DNA of 42,538 nt from a virus: the IMG/VR virus record IMGVR_UViG_3300037585_001111, positions 1 to 42,538 of that record, one strand, 5' to 3'. The notes beneath the pieces are model-generated. The model was not told the origin of the DNA, did no database searches, and worked only from the letters and a program-made list of their open reading frames with translations. A program made the position numbers and the translations under genes. Positions 33,676 through 41,812 of this stretch are shown here, piece by piece; the stretch's first letter is position 1, and the number at the start of each line of letters is the position of its first letter.

Positions 33676-35973
33676 TTATGCGAAGAAATAATCAGAATCT
33701 TCTATGCCATTTATACTTAGGCTGCCTAACTCTGGTTGTTCAACGTCTATTTCTTCTTTATCTGTTATTATCTGTTCTTCTATGTAGTTGTAGAAGTTAT
33801 CTACATCGTACATATCTATGAACTTACGTTTAGTGTGAGCAAGTAATAGCTCTACATCACAAGCATGCGTTGAAAAACTATCGTGCACAGCGCCAAACTC
33901 TCCATTCCAATCGTCTATTACGAGTGCCATATGACTAGCGTCCATAGAGTGAACAAAGTTAGGTGATATTCCTGTCATAAATCCTCTTATACTAGGAAGT
34001 TTAGTTGCTACTTGGGCACAGTGTTGTACAACGCCACGTTTATTGTACGTAGTGTATCCACTTATAGTACCTTTAGCTTTACGCTTTTGCATTTGAAAAT
34101 TAGTATACTCTACTGGAAACCCTGATGGAGTTGTCCAGCATAGCTTATCTTTACCATTACCGTATACTAATCTAGATTCATATGAGTTTATAAATTGAAC
34201 TAGCTTACTCAACTCTTCTAGTTCCTCATCTGTCTTATCTTTCTTTATATAAAGTTCTTTCTGTCTGGCGATAACATCTGAATATTCTTTACCTGCTATC
34301 TCTCCCTCTGGAGAAAACTTTACATACTTTCCTATCTCAAATAGAGCTAGCTTCTGTAAGTATGACATAGTACTTAGTGGTCCTGGACATACTTTGTCTA
34401 TTGCTTTGATTAGAATCTTAGCAAACTTGTTACAGTCATCTTGTGTAATACCATATATAGTATGGTAGTCTTCTACTTTAGAATCAAAGAACATGTTCTC
34501 TGCAATCTTACTAGCACCTGCAGAATACGCTCTTGTCATTGATCCGCGTTTAGTTATACCCTTACGTATATGTTTCATAGGCATAGAGTTTAGTATGCTT
34601 TTTAATCTATCATCTTCAGTAAGCTTAATTAACTCTTTAGCTGCCTGCACGTAGAAATCTTTTTGTATTACAGTAGGTATTAACCCAACAAGATCGCCTG
34701 TCTGAGTATCCTTAGACATAGATCCTAAGTGCTGCCAACCGTTGTTGCTACCGTCGATAGGTATAGGTAAATGTGACATGTGTAGTCTATGATCTTTCTT
34801 AGCTTCATGGTAGTCGTACCATTCAACACAACACGCTAAGAATGATACAGTCTTTTCGCATGGTACAAAAGAAGTAGTACGTCCTAATTCAACTATCCAA
34901 TCCATGTTATTGTTTACCCAGTTAACTCTATCTTCTAAAGTCATTTTATCTACAGATATATCTTCTAGTCCTTCTGATTTAAGATAACCTTTATAGTCTT
35001 GCTCAGTCCACTCAGGTATCTCGTCTATCTTGTAGCTTTCGTTATAGCTGACAGCTGTATGCACTGCTAACCAGAATAAACCACTGTCTGTCATTGGCTT
35101 ACCTCTAGCAAACTTCAACATACCTCTAGATAAATCAGATCCTTGAAAGTTTAAGAAGGGTTCTATGTAATAGATTCTACCACGATAATCTGCATCTACG
35201 TATTGGTAAAACACATCATGATCCTTTAGTAGCTTAGCCTTAGATGTAATGAACTTCCATTCCATAACTTTACTACGTCGTTTCATTTCTTTTACATCGT
35301 TATTCTCATAAGGTTCTTCGCGTAAGAACGTACTCTTGCTATTAAGTAATGCGTCATATACTTTTCTATTTATACGCCAGCCAGTTTTCTGTAGCTTATT
35401 CATAGCATTTATATATGGTTGTTTTAGATTTAAGTGATCATCTTTTAACTTATTCTTAATAACTAAATGTCTATCATTCTGTACCATAGAAGTAATAGAC
35501 TTTGGTAACGTAGTTCTTGTAGCTGTTAAGTTAATACGTGTAGTAGCTTCGTGCAAGTCTGCTAACTCGATCCACTTAGGTGTAGCAGATATTATATGGC
35601 TGCTATCTCTTATTCTTGGGTAATATAAATCTATAAAACCACAGTTATAAAAGCCTTCGACAAACAGATCACCTAATCGTAACTCCATAGACCAAGGCAA
35701 CTTATCTCTTTTAAGCAGCCTATGTATATGTTGACCGATTTTAAATGATGTGTTAGTCAATTGTGAAGTACCTGCAGGGCTATCACTTGTATCTTTAGTA
35801 AATAATATTTGTATAGTCTGCAGTGCGGAGTTAACAAATATATCCATGTCTTCTTTATAATTTTTATGTAACTTTAATAATACCCCACCAGAGTTAGCTT
35901 TCGGATTGTTTATATTTATTCCATCCACTTTCTCTAAGAGGTAGCTGGTTACTTGATCTATAGGTTTTGACAT
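33676..35973 (-). CDS. T7-type single-subunit DNA-directed RNA polymerase
   Basis: The 765-residue enzyme transcribes phage genes. Landmarks: DADYRGRIYYIEPFLNFQGSD (T/DxxGR block); PIDGSNNGWQHLGSM with catalytic D407 (motif A); KGITK475-RGSMTRAY483 (motif B); FVHSMDASHMALV and AVHD698-SF (motif C). It is shorter than the T7 enzyme (883), with a reduced N-terminal domain. The frame opens with TTG at 35976, but the ATG at 35973 has GAGG 5 bases upstream and is the better start. It overlaps the deaminase gene by 80 bases. It lies near the end of its operon, unlike T7 gene 1, which is the first major early gene. Confidence 0.93.
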   Translation of the reverse strand: MSKPIDQVTSYLLEKVDGININNPKANSGGVLLKLHKNYKEDMDIFVNSALQTIQILFTKDTSDSPAGTSQLTNTSFKIGQHIHRLLKRDKLPWSMELRLGDLFVEGFYNCGFIDLYYPRIRDSSHIISATPKWIELADLHEATTRINLTATRTTLPKSITSMVQNDRHLVIKNKLKDDHLNLKQPYINAMNKLQKTGWRINRKVYDALLNSKSTFLREEPYENNDVKEMKRRSKVMEWKFITSKAKLLKDHDVFYQYVDADYRGRIYYIEPFLNFQGSDLSRGMLKFARGKPMTDSGLFWLAVHTAVSYNESYKIDEIPEWTEQDYKGYLKSEGLEDISVDKMTLEDRVNWVNNNMDWIVELGRTTSFVPCEKTVSFLACCVEWYDYHEAKKDHRLHMSHLPIPIDGSNNGWQHLGSMSKDTQTGDLVGLIPTVIQKDFYVQAAKELIKLTEDDRLKSILNSMPMKHIRKGITKRGSMTRAYSAGASKIAENMFFDSKVEDYHTIYGITQDDCNKFAKILIKAIDKVCPGPLSTMSYLQKLALFEIGKYVKFSPEGEIAGKEYSDVIARQKELYIKKDKTDEELEELSKLVQFINSYESRLVYGNGKDKLCWTTPSGFPVEYTNFQMQKRKAKGTISGYTTYNKRGVVQHCAQVATKLPSIRGFMTGISPNFVHSMDASHMALVIDDWNGEFGAVHDSFSTHACDVELLLAHTKRKFIDMYDVDNFYNYIEEQIITDKEEIDVEQPELGSLSINGIEDSDYFFA

Positions 35974-36373
35974 CAAGTCCTCTTTCTTTTAAAAATTGTA
36001 GCGCGTAGCTATCATACATCTCGTCGTATACTACTCTAATAATCCCTGCTTGTAGTATTAGTTTAGCGCACTCAATGCAAGGCGAGTGTGTGGTATATAT
36101 TGTAGCTCCTTCAGAGCTGCCACCTGTTTTAGCTAACTTCATAAGCGCATTAGCTTCCGAGTGGATAACTTCAGGTTTAGTTATACCATCAGGATGTCTT
36201 GTGTGATTACACATACCTGTTGGCATACCATTAAACCCTTGCGAAAGCACCTGTCCATGACGGACTATGATGCTTCCAACTTTTATATCGTCATCAAACG
36301 ATAGCTGACTAAACACGTGAGCTACCGTTAAGTATATCTTATCATAACGTTCCTGTTTGGAATTCAAATCCAT
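35894..36373 (-). CDS. dCMP deaminase
   Basis: This 159-residue zinc enzyme converts dCMP to dUMP, feeding dTTP synthesis. Seen: H-S-E-A-N in VIHSEANALMKLAKT (zinc His and proton-shuttle Glu), then HSPCIECAKLILQAG with the two zinc Cys (PCxxC). DDDIKVGSIIVRHGQVLSQGFNGMPTGM before these is the usual first part of the fold. At the annotated ATG the GGAG touches the start codon; the TTG two codons on (36367) has GGAG at 5 bases and may be the true start. The gene overlaps the primase-helicase at one end and the RNA polymerase at the other. Confidence 0.88.
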   Translation of the reverse strand: MDLNSKQERYDKIYLTVAHVFSQLSFDDDIKVGSIIVRHGQVLSQGFNGMPTGMCNHTRHPDGITKPEVIHSEANALMKLAKTGGSSEGATIYTTHSPCIECAKLILQAGIIRVVYDEMYDSYALQFLKERGLDVKTYRSSNQLPLRESGWNKYKQSES

Positions 36374-37970
36374 CTCCTAATTTATTTAACCTTGTTGTAT
36401 TTATATCATACACAGCAGCACCTGCATTTCCTGTTAAACCTGTGAATCTAGATTTTAATACTCTAAACCGTATAGTGTTACGGTCTAAATCATCATCAGC
36501 AACTAGGTTTCTAGCAAAGCTAATTATATCAAATGATATTTGTTTAATAGAACCTGAACCTTTGATGTCGTCAATAGAAGCAAACTTACCTTCTTCAAAT
36601 GATGAAGCACCTGATTGAGACTTACGTAAGTGAGAGATTAATCCAAGCCATACGTTATGTTTCTTTACTATCTTCAGTAAATCAGACATCATCTTATCTA
36701 TAGCTTCATTACCTGATAAACCTTCTGTACCTTCTGATACAGCAATAGTAATATGATCTAGCACTAGATACTTACATCCCATGAGAGCCATATATTCTAT
36801 CTTATCAGTAAGACTTGAATCACCTACAGATCCTTGGTGATCTAATAGTACAAGCCTATCATCGCCAAATACAGCATCGAATCCTACTCTTAACTCTTTA
36901 TCAGTTAAAGGTGGTGGATCCATTACGGGTCTTTGTAACTGCATTGATATAAACTTCTCTGCAGTATCACCTACTGATTCTTCGAGAGATATAAGACCTA
37001 TCTTATCGTTAGTCTTTTCTAGTAAATCAAGTACAATCTCTTTGATTACAGTTGATTTACCTGAGCCTGTACCTGAAGTAAACAGAGTGATCTCACCTTG
37101 TCGTATACCTTTAACTTTACTATTAATTCCATCTAAGCAATCAGGATAGGGTATTGATTCAGTCTCTTGTCTTGATTTAAACTCAGTCCATATATCATCA
37201 CCAACCATTATGCCTGCAGGAGACCACTTCTGTGCTCCCCAGATGGCCTGTAGTATAGACTGAGGGCCATACTTATATAGAGATTCACAAGGATCTTTAC
37301 CTCTAAGAGAGGCTACTTTAACTTTACCTGCGCCTATTATCTTAGCGCATGCATCAAGTGATTTCTTACCTGCTTCATCATTATCTAACATCAATATGAC
37401 CGAGTCGAATTGATTTACCCATTCTCTCTGATCAAGCAGAGCACGAGTTCCTGTTGCAGATGGCAATGAAACTACAGGAAATATTCTGTCTTTATACTGC
37501 GATACGAATGCTTCAGCCACAGCCATACAATCGAGTTCACCTTCTGTTATTACTAAAGTCTTTGAACCAATTGCTTGGGCTTGACCAAATAATTCTGTCT
37601 TCTTAAAGTCTCCGTGTGTACGGAAATCCTTTGGTAGTATTCTTTCTTTGTAAGCTACTACTTGCCCATCCTTAGTATAAGGATAGAAGTGTGAACCCGG
37701 CTTACCATCTTGATTGATCGACATCTTTACATTAAAGTAATCTACTACTTGCTGTGATATCTTTCGTGAAGATATTGGAAAGCTTTTATATGTAGCTATA
37801 TCTTCAATGAATGTAAATGCGGATTCATTATCTTCTTCTATTATATCTTTCATATTATCTTCTTTCTTTTTAGTTGAGTATTGGCATGAGAAGCAGTAAG
37901 CTCCGTCATCATATATAGTGTACGCGTCTGATGAATCGCAGTGCGGACATGCTGTTTGTACATAAGCCAT
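36342..37970 (-). CDS. DNA primase-helicase (T7 gp4-like)
   Basis: The 542-residue protein unwinds DNA and makes primers at the fork. It has an N-terminal C4 zinc ribbon (C8, C11, C26, C29), a TOPRIM primase domain (VITEGELDCMAVAEA, then SVILMLDNDEAGKK), and a RecA-like hexameric helicase. The helicase shows Walker A TSGTGSGKST, LISLEES (H1a), YLVLDHITIAVS (Walker B) and LISHLRKS (H3). The length is close to T7 gp4 (566). The ATG follows directly after the stop of the small basic gene, with a GGA 6 bases upstream. It overlaps the deaminase by 32 bases. Confidence 0.92.
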   Translation of the reverse strand: MAYVQTACPHCDSSDAYTIYDDGAYCFSCQYSTKKKEDNMKDIIEEDNESAFTFIEDIATYKSFPISSRKISQQVVDYFNVKMSINQDGKPGSHFYPYTKDGQVVAYKERILPKDFRTHGDFKKTELFGQAQAIGSKTLVITEGELDCMAVAEAFVSQYKDRIFPVVSLPSATGTRALLDQREWVNQFDSVILMLDNDEAGKKSLDACAKIIGAGKVKVASLRGKDPCESLYKYGPQSILQAIWGAQKWSPAGIMVGDDIWTEFKSRQETESIPYPDCLDGINSKVKGIRQGEITLFTSGTGSGKSTVIKEIVLDLLEKTNDKIGLISLEESVGDTAEKFISMQLQRPVMDPPPLTDKELRVGFDAVFGDDRLVLLDHQGSVGDSSLTDKIEYMALMGCKYLVLDHITIAVSEGTEGLSGNEAIDKMMSDLLKIVKKHNVWLGLISHLRKSQSGASSFEEGKFASIDDIKGSGSIKQISFDIISFARNLVADDDLDRNTIRFRVLKSRFTGLTGNAGAAVYDINTTRLNKLGDGFEFQTGTL

Positions 37971-38159
37971 TTAATTCCATCTTTCTTCTCTGTGTAATCT
38001 CCTTACTCGTCTTTCTTTAGACGCCTTAAGTTTATTACTAATCCTCTTTTGTTTCTTTGATTTAATATTATTATATTCTTCAAGCTCCGTTATGGGAGGC
38101 AACTCTAATCCTGAGAAACTCTTCTCCCTTGCTAACGATTTCTTTGTGTAGTTCGACAT
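37971..38159 (-). CDS. Small basic hypothetical protein
   Basis: I start this gene at the ATG at 38159 (AAGG 6 bases upstream), giving 62 residues; the frame is open to a TTG at 38189. The product, beginning MSNYTKKSLAREKSF, is strongly basic, ending in ASKERRVRRLHREERWN. It could bind nucleic acid. It overlaps the end of the RusA-like gene by 80 bases and touches the primase-helicase start, so it sits in a translationally coupled chain. No family is recognised. Confidence 0.42.
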   Translation of the reverse strand: MSNYTKKSLAREKSFSGLELPPITELEEYNNIKSKKQKRISNKLKASKERRVRRLHREERWN

Positions 38160-38442
38160 AGTATACCTTGTTATCATTAAACTCTTCAAAGATACCTTGA
38201 TACGTATCTAAGATAGGTTTTATTACGTTATCAATGTCAGCTCCTCTATTAGATAAGCCGGCGTTTACAATGAATGAGACCTGATTAGCATCAAATGGCC
38301 AATCAGTTCCCATTAGGTCATCGCGTATCTCATTCTGATACGCAACATATTCAGGACTCTTGAATGTCCTCTTGCCTCTCGCTCCGAACATCCTGTTCGC
38401 AGACAGTGGCTTGGTCTTGAATGTGTTGTCTAACTTCTTCAT
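38080..38442 (-). CDS. RusA-like Holliday junction resolvase
   Basis: The 120-residue protein matches RusA in layout: KPLSANRMFG near the start, SPEYVAYQNEI helix, then GADIDNVIKPILDTYQGIFEEFND (the D-x-DN-x-x-K core with metal-binding Asp) and NDNKVYYVELHKEI. RusA enzymes cut Holliday junctions and branched DNA; here the protein would do the job of T7 endonuclease I (gp3) in resolving replication and packaging intermediates. It overlaps the exonuclease gene upstream by 92 bases and the basic-protein gene downstream. Confidence 0.75.
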   Translation of the reverse strand: MKKLDNTFKTKPLSANRMFGARGKRTFKSPEYVAYQNEIRDDLMGTDWPFDANQVSFIVNAGLSNRGADIDNVIKPILDTYQGIFEEFNDNKVYYVELHKEIVSKGEEFLRIRVASHNGA

Positions 38443-39199
38443 AATGTTTGTTTACTTCCTTAAGTAAATAAGAGTCATCAATCTGTTTTCTAATATCGTC
38501 ATATTCCTTCCATGATTTTAACATAGTTAGTAGTCGAAGACTTATACTTGGATCTCCTGCATTATGTTCTACCCATGCTTTCTCTACGTATTTGTATCGA
38601 TCTTTCATAGGTATGCCATCAAGTATCTTACGAGCTTTAACTTTACCTATACCTTTAATGCCTGGTATGTTATCACCAGAGTCTCCTATTAAACATTGCA
38701 TATGTAAGTTAAGATCAGCTTCGTCATCATTAATAAAGCTATGTTCTTTCTTATTAAAGTTATAATGATTACCTGGTATCTGAAGTAGATCTTTATCTAT
38801 ACCTACTACAAAGTAAGGCATGTCCATTTCTCTAGCTTCATAAGCCCATATAGCTACTAAGTCATCTGCTTCCATATCGTGTGCTTCAATAGCATCCCAC
38901 TTGGAAGTCATGTGTGCATGACCATAGCTTAAGGCTTCTTTTAGATCCTCATCTAGTTCTCTACGATTAGCTTTATACTCTTTGTATAAGTCTTTACGAA
39001 AGTTACCTTTACCTTTAACAGCTACTCGAAGCTTACCCATCATACAGGTAGCCTCTATCTCTGTCATTAGCTTATCGATATTCTTTCGTATATCGTTCTT
39101 CTTCTTTGACGCACACGCAGATCTAAAGTATATAGAGTCTGCATCAACTAAGACTACTGAGTCAGTTGATATAACGTCGTGGTTAGTGGATGTCTGCAT
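38351..39199 (-). CDS. 5'-3' exonuclease (FEN / T7 gp6-like)
   Basis: This 282-residue nuclease removes RNA primers and trims DNA ends. Seen: VVLVDADSIYFR (first metal-binding Asp), KGNFRKDLYKEYKANR, AHDMEADDLVAIWAYEA (acidic cluster), VVGIDKDLLQIPG, and QCLIGDSGDNIPGIKGIGK, the Asp pair followed by the helix-3-turn-helix DNA-binding motif. AAGGA lies 7 bases before the ATG. The gene overlaps the polymerase stop by 17 bases. Confidence 0.9.
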   Translation of the reverse strand: MQTSTNHDVISTDSVVLVDADSIYFRSACASKKKNDIRKNIDKLMTEIEATCMMGKLRVAVKGKGNFRKDLYKEYKANRRELDEDLKEALSYGHAHMTSKWDAIEAHDMEADDLVAIWAYEAREMDMPYFVVGIDKDLLQIPGNHYNFNKKEHSFINDDEADLNLHMQCLIGDSGDNIPGIKGIGKVKARKILDGIPMKDRYKYVEKAWVEHNAGDPSISLRLLTMLKSWKEYDDIRKQIDDSYLLKEVNKHYEEVRQHIQDQATVCEQDVRSERQEDIQES

Positions 39200-41009
39200 A
39201 AGATTTTCCTTTCATATAATCACCACCGTTCATACAGTTAATGTTGAACCACTTTGGTCCTTCAGTAAATGCATCTTGTAATATTTTACCTACTTTATCT
39301 GCATCATCAGGATGCGATGTAAATGCTAGCTCATCATGATAGAAGAGTCGGGGCTTAGCTCTAAGACCTTGACGATCAACCTCATTCATAGCATAGGAGA
39401 GTGCAGCCTTACAGCTGATACCTTCCATAGATTGTAGTAAGTAATTTAAAGTTTGATGTTCAGCAGGGCAGAATACAGGTCTACCATCTACAGCAGGGAA
39501 ATATCCTTCACCTGTACTGTGATTAGTATTATTCCATGTATAACTTAGTTTACGTTTTAATTCATCTAATCCTTTAATAGACTTAGCAAAATCGCTACGC
39601 GCTTGTCTGCCCTTAGCTGCATTCAGTTTACCAGTTAAACTCTGACCTAGCTTTGCATCACCAGCTCCAAATAGATATGCATACAAGAAAGTTTTCGCTT
39701 TATTTCTATCGGTTCTTAGTACATCTGCGTTGCGCTGATGTTGATCACCGTATATAACTTCCTTAGTAAAGTCTGCGTTGTTTACATAATGACATAAACC
39801 TCGCAGCTGATTACCTGATGAGTCAGCTCCAACTAAGACTTCTCCTTCGTCCGCTTTGAATACTTCTCGAAGCTCTTTGCCCCAAGCAGCAGATACCGCA
39901 GGTAGATTAACAATAACCTCGTGCCTTGCGCGGAATGTCGGTGTACCAATAGTCCACATATTACCATGGAGGCGATTATCACGAAGGCACTCAAGCCAAG
40001 TACTAAGTACAGAACGACGGTTCCGAAGTGTATAGTAATCATCAATCATTTCTCCTATCTTACCCATCTTATGTAAAGATGTTGATGTTAATTTAGGACC
40101 AGTAGTTACCCATTGAAATCCTACTTTCTTCTTTTGATACTCATCTGGAACCCAGCCTTTAGTAATCAGCCAGTCTTTAACAAGATCCATAGATCCTAAT
40201 GTAACATCTTCTATTTTATATCTTTGAAATGTGTGACCTGGTGGCATCATATGTGTATCCCAAGCCATTACTTCTTTATCGAAGTATTCACGTAACATTC
40301 TTATAGTAGTTGTTGTATACTCTCCGTTCTTCTTAAACTTAGGAGTTTTAGGTTCTTTATCTATGAATACTTTTCTAGTACCCAATTGAGGTTCTATTTC
40401 GTATTCAATCTCGTTCATACGAATAGTCATATTCATTACTGATTGCTTAGCTTTATCAATATCAAAGTTCCAGCCATCAGTTCTACAACGAGCATTGAAT
40501 TTAGCAGTATCTAATTCTATTGATAAACCCTTTGCTATCAAGGGGTTACGTTCACTAATTAATCTAAATTCTTCTAGTAATTTATCATAAACTTTAGCAT
40601 TCAGTTCAACATCTTGGACACAGTATCTCATCATTTCTTTAGAGTACTCTTCCCAATTATCGAAGTCTATTTTAGAATTATTAATGTGCTCACCCCAGCC
40701 TTTTAAACCGTGCTTATGAGTACGTTTATATCGTAATGTCATACTCATTATCCACGTATCATGGCATCGCTTTGAGTTTAACTTAGTACCATACAGTTTA
40801 TCTATTTGGACGTTGTCGAATCCGATGATGTTGTGCCCGATAAGTAGTTCGGCGTTTTCGAGGAGCCTGACTCCATCAATGATGTTCGCATACCTAACAC
40901 TTTCATCTGCAAATTTGTATATAGTACCCGTTTCAAGGTTCTTAGCAACAAGGCAATGTATTTTTGTAGCATCTAGTCCATCCGTTTCTATATCATAACA
41001 TAGTTTCAT
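39183..41009 (-). CDS. Family A DNA polymerase with 3'-5' exonuclease
   Basis: This 608-residue replicative polymerase is T7 gp5-like (704 in T7). The exonuclease domain has CYDIETDG (D6, E8), LIGHNIIGFDN and CVQDVELNAKVYDKL. The polymerase domain has motif A VGADSSGNQLRGL, motif B RNKAKTFLYAYLFGAGD, and motif C FYHDELAF. Motif B carries Tyr at the place of E. coli Pol I Phe762, as in T7. AAAGGA lies 6 bases before the ATG. The thioredoxin-binding loop of T7 cannot be judged by eye. Confidence 0.95.
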   Translation of the reverse strand: MKLCYDIETDGLDATKIHCLVAKNLETGTIYKFADESVRYANIIDGVRLLENAELLIGHNIIGFDNVQIDKLYGTKLNSKRCHDTWIMSMTLRYKRTHKHGLKGWGEHINNSKIDFDNWEEYSKEMMRYCVQDVELNAKVYDKLLEEFRLISERNPLIAKGLSIELDTAKFNARCRTDGWNFDIDKAKQSVMNMTIRMNEIEYEIEPQLGTRKVFIDKEPKTPKFKKNGEYTTTTIRMLREYFDKEVMAWDTHMMPPGHTFQRYKIEDVTLGSMDLVKDWLITKGWVPDEYQKKKVGFQWVTTGPKLTSTSLHKMGKIGEMIDDYYTLRNRRSVLSTWLECLRDNRLHGNMWTIGTPTFRARHEVIVNLPAVSAAWGKELREVFKADEGEVLVGADSSGNQLRGLCHYVNNADFTKEVIYGDQHQRNADVLRTDRNKAKTFLYAYLFGAGDAKLGQSLTGKLNAAKGRQARSDFAKSIKGLDELKRKLSYTWNNTNHSTGEGYFPAVDGRPVFCPAEHQTLNYLLQSMEGISCKAALSYAMNEVDRQGLRAKPRLFYHDELAFTSHPDDADKVGKILQDAFTEGPKWFNINCMNGGDYMKGKSYADIH

Positions 41010-41021
41010 GCTATGTCCTTT

Positions 41022-41171
41022 CTATTTATCTTTATTATTGTTACTGCATTTAGGACAGATTCTTCCTTTGTCCATTAGCATACGGTTAAATTTCTTCTTA
41101 CACTTTAAACATGTGTAAATCTTTTGGTCTTGTTCTGCAATGAAATCATATGGCGCTTCTGACATCAGCAT
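41022..41171 (-). CDS. Small zinc-ribbon protein
   Basis: The 49-residue product, started at the ATG at 41171 with GGAGG 5 bases upstream, contains CLKC and CPKC (residues 21-24 and 39-42), a C4 zinc ribbon. The frame is open far upstream, but that part is out-of-frame sequence of the neighbouring gene. Zinc ribbons of this size often bind nucleic acid or partner proteins. It overlaps the end of the upstream gene by 26 bases. Confidence 0.6.
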   Translation of the reverse strand: MLMSEAPYDFIAEQDQKIYTCLKCKKKFNRMLMDKGRICPKCSNNNKDK

Positions 41172-41628
41172 AGAATCCTCCCCATTTACCTCTTGAGATT
41201 TGTATAATGTTTGCAAGATCTGTGTAGGATATCTGTCCGACAGGTCTGACTTCCACTGTATCTCCTTCTTGTAAGGGTCTGTCATATTCTTCAACCCATT
41301 CCATGAAGATATATAAATCAACGATGTCATGTTGTTTAACAAAGTTAAGCATCTTCGTGTTAGATATGTTGTACCATTTCTTAATAAATTTAACATCCAC
41401 ATTATACCACGCTGTATTCTTATCAATTGGATCGTATACCTGAGCATCAACTCGCCAATCATTATGTGGCTGCCATTCTCCGTTATCAATCTTATACCAT
41501 TCATATATCTCGCAGTCAAGATCCATAAGGAATCTATTATGATCTCTACCACGTTTGTTATATAGACTCTCTTTTTCTGCTCTGTGCTTTATAAAATTAT
41601 CTGTTACTTGTATCTTAGTCGTCAACAT
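41146..41628 (-). CDS. Hypothetical protein, possible PD-(D/E)XK nuclease
   Basis: The ATG at 41628 has AAGGA 7 bases upstream; an earlier in-frame ATG at 41649 has none. The 160-residue product is soluble. LDCEIYEWYKI, then WRVDAQVYD, then WYNVDVKFIKKWY gives a Glu, an Asp on a strand, and a D-x-K on the next strand, the layout of the PD-(D/E)XK nuclease core. The last 50 residues form an SH3-like or beta-rich tail (DTVEVRPVGQISYTDLANI). The nuclease call is a weak pattern-based one. Confidence 0.5.
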   Translation of the reverse strand: MLTTKIQVTDNFIKHRAEKESLYNKRGRDHNRFLMDLDCEIYEWYKIDNGEWQPHNDWRVDAQVYDPIDKNTAWYNVDVKFIKKWYNISNTKMLNFVKQHDIVDLYIFMEWVEEYDRPLQEGDTVEVRPVGQISYTDLANIIQISRGKWGGFYADVRSAI

Positions 41629-41812
41629 TTGTTGTCCTTTCTGATGCATCTCTAACTGTTCTATGTACGTCTATCACTGATCTAGCAATACTTTCTATAT
41701 CACCTCTACATAACCCAATATCTTTTAGATCTCTATCACTTAGTCCTGATAAAGTTTTTATAGTATTATTTAGATTACGTCTACGCCTTATCATTTCTGT
41801 TATACTAAACAT
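41615..41812 (-). CDS. DUF1127-domain small protein
   Basis: The 65-residue protein has an Arg-rich helix (MIRRRRNLNNTIKTL) followed by LSGLSDRDLKDIGLCRGDIE (residues 21-40). This is the core DUF1127 (YjiS-like) pattern 'L..Ls.r.LkDIGlsRgdI'. DUF1127 proteins are abundant in alphaproteobacteria, where some have been linked to RNA maturation or turnover and to phosphate or carbon metabolism. GGAGGA lies 8 bases before the ATG. It overlaps the methyltransferase stop by 8 bases. In a phage it might alter host RNA metabolism; this is inference. Confidence 0.75.
   Translation of the reverse strand: MFSITEMIRRRRNLNNTIKTLSGLSDRDLKDIGLCRGDIESIARSVIDVHRTVRDASERTTNVDD

Noticed and set aside
38160-38189. 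TTG-started extension of the small basic gene
   Set aside because: The ATG at 38159 has a comparable AAGG site and avoids a rarer start codon; the evidence does not settle it fully.
41172-41552. Upstream extension of the zinc-ribbon frame
   Set aside because: This part is an out-of-frame reading of the 41146-41628 gene, and the good ribosome binding site lies before 41171.
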